A stretch of DNA of 64,000 bases from Lepidurus packardi (taxonomy: Eukaryota > Arthropoda > Branchiopoda > Notostraca > Triopsidae), in assembly GCA_023053545.1 (NCBI GenBank), contig JAKZAN010000004.1, positions 4,030,001-4,094,000 of the forward strand. The letters run 5' to 3'. The notes beneath the pieces are model-generated. The model saw nothing but the letters and a program-made list of their open reading frames with translations. It did no database searches and was not told the DNA's origin. How positions within the stretch are numbered: position 1 is the stretch's first letter; every line of letters begins with the position of its first letter. This document shows positions 60,374 to 64,000 of the stretch, piece after piece. The position numbers and the translations under genes were made by a program.

Positions 60374-60488
60374 TATATAATTGCATATTCTGTCATCTGT
60401 TTATTTCACGTGTTGCGGATTAATTATCAGTGCAATAAACCCAGTGCAACACATGGCTTAAACAGATGACAGAATATGCAATTATATA
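60374..60488. repeat. 29-bp perfect inverted repeat with 57-bp loop
   Basis: Arm 60374-60402 is the exact reverse complement of arm 60460-60488. Near-direct copies of CACATGGCTTA also lie at about 60345 and 60449, and TACGTATATATA microsatellites follow. This may be an AT-rich mini-transposon relic or a cruciform-prone site. Confidence 0.85.
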
Positions 60489-60641
60489 CATATTACGTAT
60501 ATATATAATTTCCAGTACATATTACGTATATATATATATAGTTTCCCAGTATTTTCCCAAAGGTAAAAGCATTACGATGTTGAATCTTCAAAGAAACTAA
60601 GAAACTATTACATCTAAACAATTACCCTGTCTTGGGCCAGA

Positions 60642-61578
60642 ATGATTTGCATCCGTTCCTGTGCCCCGAACGAAACCTGTCAAGCATTGAATTTCTACGA
60701 AGACTGTGCTTTTTACATTTGTGAGATGCTCCCGGAAAATTATGCAAGAATCAATTCAGAGAGGCATTTGTATCTTGACCAAAAAGTTTCACATGGGACA
60801 AATTACGCCGTACAATTCCTTAATCTTGCGTTGACGTCCTACTTAATTATGAAAATGTCACGTCCTGTACATTATTACGACCAGGATGCTTTGGAGTTTG
60901 GCCGAACTGCACTAACTGCGCAAACTATATAGATTCCGGCAGTCGCTGCTCGTATTCTGGTATCCAATTCGCAAAATTTTCCCGAAACTTGCAAAACATT
61001 TAAATTCTTACTCAGGTTTCAGAAATTGCACCCTTTGGCCCGACGGGGACGTTCACAATGCCAATCCGATATTTAGCCTATGCTATAACAAGAACATCTA
61101 CTATCTCATGCGAAACATTGACCCTAAAACGGGCAATGCTACAGAGGAGTACACAATGTCATTTCGGGATATGAATCGTATTTGTTTGCTGAAAGCCTAC
61201 TCATTGATATTTTTCATGTTTGCAACTCCTTCATCGTCATATTATACTTTATATACAGAAATTACTTCGTCGACGCTAGCGGGACACTAATAAACATGAC
61301 ATTTATTTCGGAAAAAATTAGGAAAAGATATTTTTAATCTCAATGGTCAAACCCTGTAACCTACACCCTTGGTTTCCGTCACGGATGATCGTTATGGATG
61401 TGGCTCATTTTGGCTGTTGGATCCCAACATCATCACATATTGTCCGGGCGGTAACTTCAGTATGTTTGGCAAAAAGGCATTGCTGGCTGGCAGTCAAGTG
61501 GCAAGTACGGGCATACGTTATCCAGCTGCTCCGCCTGGGTCATTGTTTAGTTTTGTCAGCATAGAATTAAGCAACTAA
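60642..61578 (+). CDS. Cysteine-containing protein, fragmentary gene model
   Basis: Exon-like pieces in order: about 60630-60785 with a PAN/apple-like cysteine pattern (SCAPNETCQALNFYEDC, then YICEMLPENYA); about 60936-60960; about 61018-61180 (NCTLWPDGDVHN, NPIFSLCYNKNIYYLMRNI); and about 61355-61578 (VSVTDDRYGCGSFWLLDP, then YCPGGNFSMFGKK). The last junction (around 61320-61370) needs an odd splice or is broken by a TAA, so this may be a decaying gene. There is no signal peptide in the first piece, and an upstream exon is likely. No family is assigned. Confidence 0.4.
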
Positions 61579-62939
61579 AAAGTAAAATAGTACACATATA
61601 TATTCTAAAGCAGCGCATATACTCTAAACCCTCTGCAACGCTGATGTATGCTTTCAATACATGAATAATACATCTGTGCTTTATATTAACACATTTCAAT
61701 ACATTTCAACACGTATATGCTTTATATTAATGAATCTGTTGTAATATTTGTTTCACTTCTATAAGTTGGTATACTATTATGTGGTTTTTGTTATTTGGAT
61801 TTGCAAAAAAAAAAAAAAATTAAAAAAAAAAAAAAAATAATAATTGCATCCTGTATCACAATACATATTTAACAGTTAATACATATCGTCCTTAAATCCG
61901 TCTTCAAATAATTTTCTTTGAAATGTTAAAAAAAAAAATTTCTTACCCCATAATTTGTACTGTTTAAAAAACTTGATGTACGTTCGAATCTCTTTACCCA
62001 TTAAATTTTTGGAATGTGCAATTTGATTGTAACCTTGTCATAAAATTATCGACAACTCCGAAAAGTAGACTTACAGTTTTTACGCATTTGTTTATGAAGC
62101 AGTAGGTTTAATTTTTAATCCAGTGAAATAGTCCGGCGATTACCTGTATATATTTTGTAATATCATACTGTTTATGTAAATTGATACTTTGCCGTACATA
62201 TTCAAATTTATATGAAGAATGTCTATGGATTAACTTGCGACACTTGAAAAAAATACAAAATCTGTTGGCACTTGATATTAATTGAACGTAGTCTTAATTT
62301 CTACGGATTACAGACCTCCATATGAATAGAATATCCACGGAATCCTACTCTATCATATAACATTGAATTTTAAATGGGAAGTCATGGGAAAAGTCGATGG
62401 AGATGTCCATGGAAAAAACATAAAAAGGCATAGGTGCTTTCGGCAAAATATCACATGTCTAATCCATGGAATGCGACAATAGACTTTTCATGGATTGATA
62501 TGGAAATCCACTATTTTTTTTTGCCAGGAATCCCCCCCATTAAATATTGTCCGTAGAAAGTTGGGTTTACCGGAAATGCCTTAGATTTGCTGCACTGTTA
62601 GTGCAAAAGGGTAAACCGTGTCAAGCATGGTTAACTTGCAAGATTTACGAACGCAAAATATATCAGGTTTATATACCATGATTGCTCTATTTTACAACAC
62701 TTAGCAACAAATAAAAAAAAGTTCAATTTGGTTTACTAAAGTGTGGATAACTGCCAGTTATCTAGCATATTGCAAGAAGCGAAATACTTATACCGCTTTG
62801 CTTTCCCTTCTTAGAAGCTGTTCTCCGAAATGAATTAAGCTAGTCGAAGAAACGGTCGCTATAATTTATAATAGTGACGACATAAAAAGCGTCCCAAACA
62901 AAAGCAAACAGAAAACAATCTCCTCCACAGGCCCGAATA
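61579..62939. other. AT-rich spacer, no gene seen
   Basis: Includes A-runs (61805-61845), repeated ACATTTCAATACATTTC-type strings near 61690, and several TCCATGGA/TCCACGGA palindromes between 62330 and 62510. It probably holds the 3' UTR of the next gene at its right end. No ORF is supported. Confidence 0.5.
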
Positions 62940-64000
62940 TCAAGCTTGTGAGTCACGATTACTATCATTCTTCACATCTTGCTCTTCTTCTCTGATAGCA
63001 TAGTGAGGGGAAGACAGGTCCGACAGAAATTTGGTTCTGGGCGCTGGCCTCGGTGTCGTGAGTTGTGATTGTACTTTAGGACTGTTGCTGGCACTGCTAT
63101 TAGTGCACAAAGAATAGGTTCCAGGCTCGAAGACCGGCGGATATTCTAACTCTAGATCTTCGGAAGGAGTACTACTCAGTGAGAAATTCCCGAAGTTACC
63201 AACTGATACGGGTGTCGAGGTACTCGCAGTATGCTGCGTAAAAATATAGGAAGGTTTCGGTGACATTACTGGAGATGGACTTATCGGCGGGCTGAACGCA
63301 AACACGTCACTTCCAGAAGCTAAACGCCGCTGTTTTCCAATCATGGACACTCCCATAGTTGGCTGCAAATAAAGGAAAAAGGAGAAATTGAGGAGACAAC
63401 ACGAAACTATTTTTTATGCAGAGAAAAACTCGGAAAACCTACCTTCATAGGCGTGCGCGGCGTTCCTGGACAGCTATCCAACTCCTCTGTCAAAAACAAG
63501 GCCGATCCTGAGCTGGTCAATACCGGTGGTGGGCGCTTACTAGCTCTATCCAGGGACTGACTCATGATCGACGAAGTTTCCCCATCAGCCCAGGACAGGT
63601 TTTCCGTTGCCGAGTGACTCAGAAAGTCGTTTTTGGTTAACGTTCCTTCAAAAATCGCGTTATGGCGCCTTTCCTTGGATGAAGATGAGCCAAAAATGGC
63701 TCTATGTAACCGCGGTGAGCCCAGTAACGTCTTAGGCGAGGGAGGTTTGACCCCCAAATAGTTCGATGGTACGGTTGATTGTGTTTTTTCCTTGTCTGGC
63801 GCCACTTTATCTCCTCGCATAACTTTACGGAGGACTTTGGGCGAGGAAAATAATCTAAACTTTGACTCCTTTTCTTTCACTACTGTTTCATCTTTGGCAA
63901 GAGGAGCCATTTTCCCTTTTCCATTCATTTCCTTATCTCGCTGGGAGTGAGGCGGAAATTGCTGCGTACCCGAACTGGCAGAAATATCCAGGTTCATTTC
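62940..64000 (-). CDS. Unrecognised Ser/Pro-rich protein, 3' end only
   Basis: Two exons, 63443-64000 (open at the window edge) and 62940-63362, joined in frame (CPGTPRTPMK-PTMGVSM). The product is disordered, with a basic cluster (FRLFSSPKVLRKVMRGDK) and many SP/TP sites (KPPSPKTLLGSPRLHR, FSPPISPSPVMSPKPS), typical of a phosphorylated cytoplasmic regulator tail. It ends NDSNRDSQA. No catalytic domain is visible in this part, and the N-terminus lies beyond the window. The methionine at 63997 is probably internal. Confidence 0.7.

Overview
This is a metazoan nuclear window, most likely from an ecdysozoan and probably an arthropod or close relative. Every gene is animal-type, with GT-AG introns often only about 50-100 bp long and tight gene spacing. 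The species cannot be fixed from sequence alone. Gene calls come from reading translated exons and splice sites by eye; no search was run.

Layout. The left 13.7 kb is the 3' part of a giant Fat-like protocadherin on the + strand. It is followed by a serine protease homologue whose catalytic serine is replaced by tyrosine (15.4-17.1 kb), a decayed CAP/venom-allergen pseudogene (18.0-19.2 kb), a KIAA0930 orthologue (20.0-22.3 kb) and a convergent SMYD4 (22.7-25.6 kb, minus). Between 25.74 and 35.34 kb lies a nest of transposons. A decayed Mutator-like (MULE) DNA transposon with an OTU-like segment carries a Ty3/gypsy element (294-bp LTRs that look identical) inside its left terminal inverted repeat, and a 5'-truncated LINE inside its ORF. 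About 100 bp past the nest starts a gene joining a class V aminotransferase/cysteine-desulfurase-like domain to a TtcA-type ATP-pyrophosphatase (35.4-39.4 kb, +). This is a possible one-polypeptide sulfur-transfer or tRNA-thiolation enzyme and the most interesting protein here.

From 39.2 to 41.6 kb the 3' junction of that gene with the convergent FAM151/menorin gene (41.3-42.9 kb, minus) has been duplicated; the gap holds a tRNA-derived SINE-like repeat and a pogo/Tigger-like transposon end. Housekeeping genes follow: SPT2 histone chaperone (minus), KMT5/Suv4-20 methyltransferase (+), CCDC93 (minus) and SF3A2 (+), a PH-like protein (minus) and the mitochondrial ornithine carrier SLC25A15 (minus). 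A 512-bp hAT-type MITE with a perfect 8-bp target duplication sits between SPT2 and KMT5. The right end has a 5S rRNA gene split by an 85-bp A-tailed insertion with a 10-bp target duplication, an intact CAP gene (the related copy of the 18-kb pseudogene, in opposite orientation), a poorly resolved cysteine-containing secreted-type gene, and the 3' part of an unrecognised serine/proline-rich protein.

How the parts relate. There is no operon logic. Divergent pairs (CCDC93/SF3A2; SPT2/KMT5; formerly SMYD4/desulfurase-TtcA) suggest shared promoters, and transposons have landed in two of these three promoter gaps.
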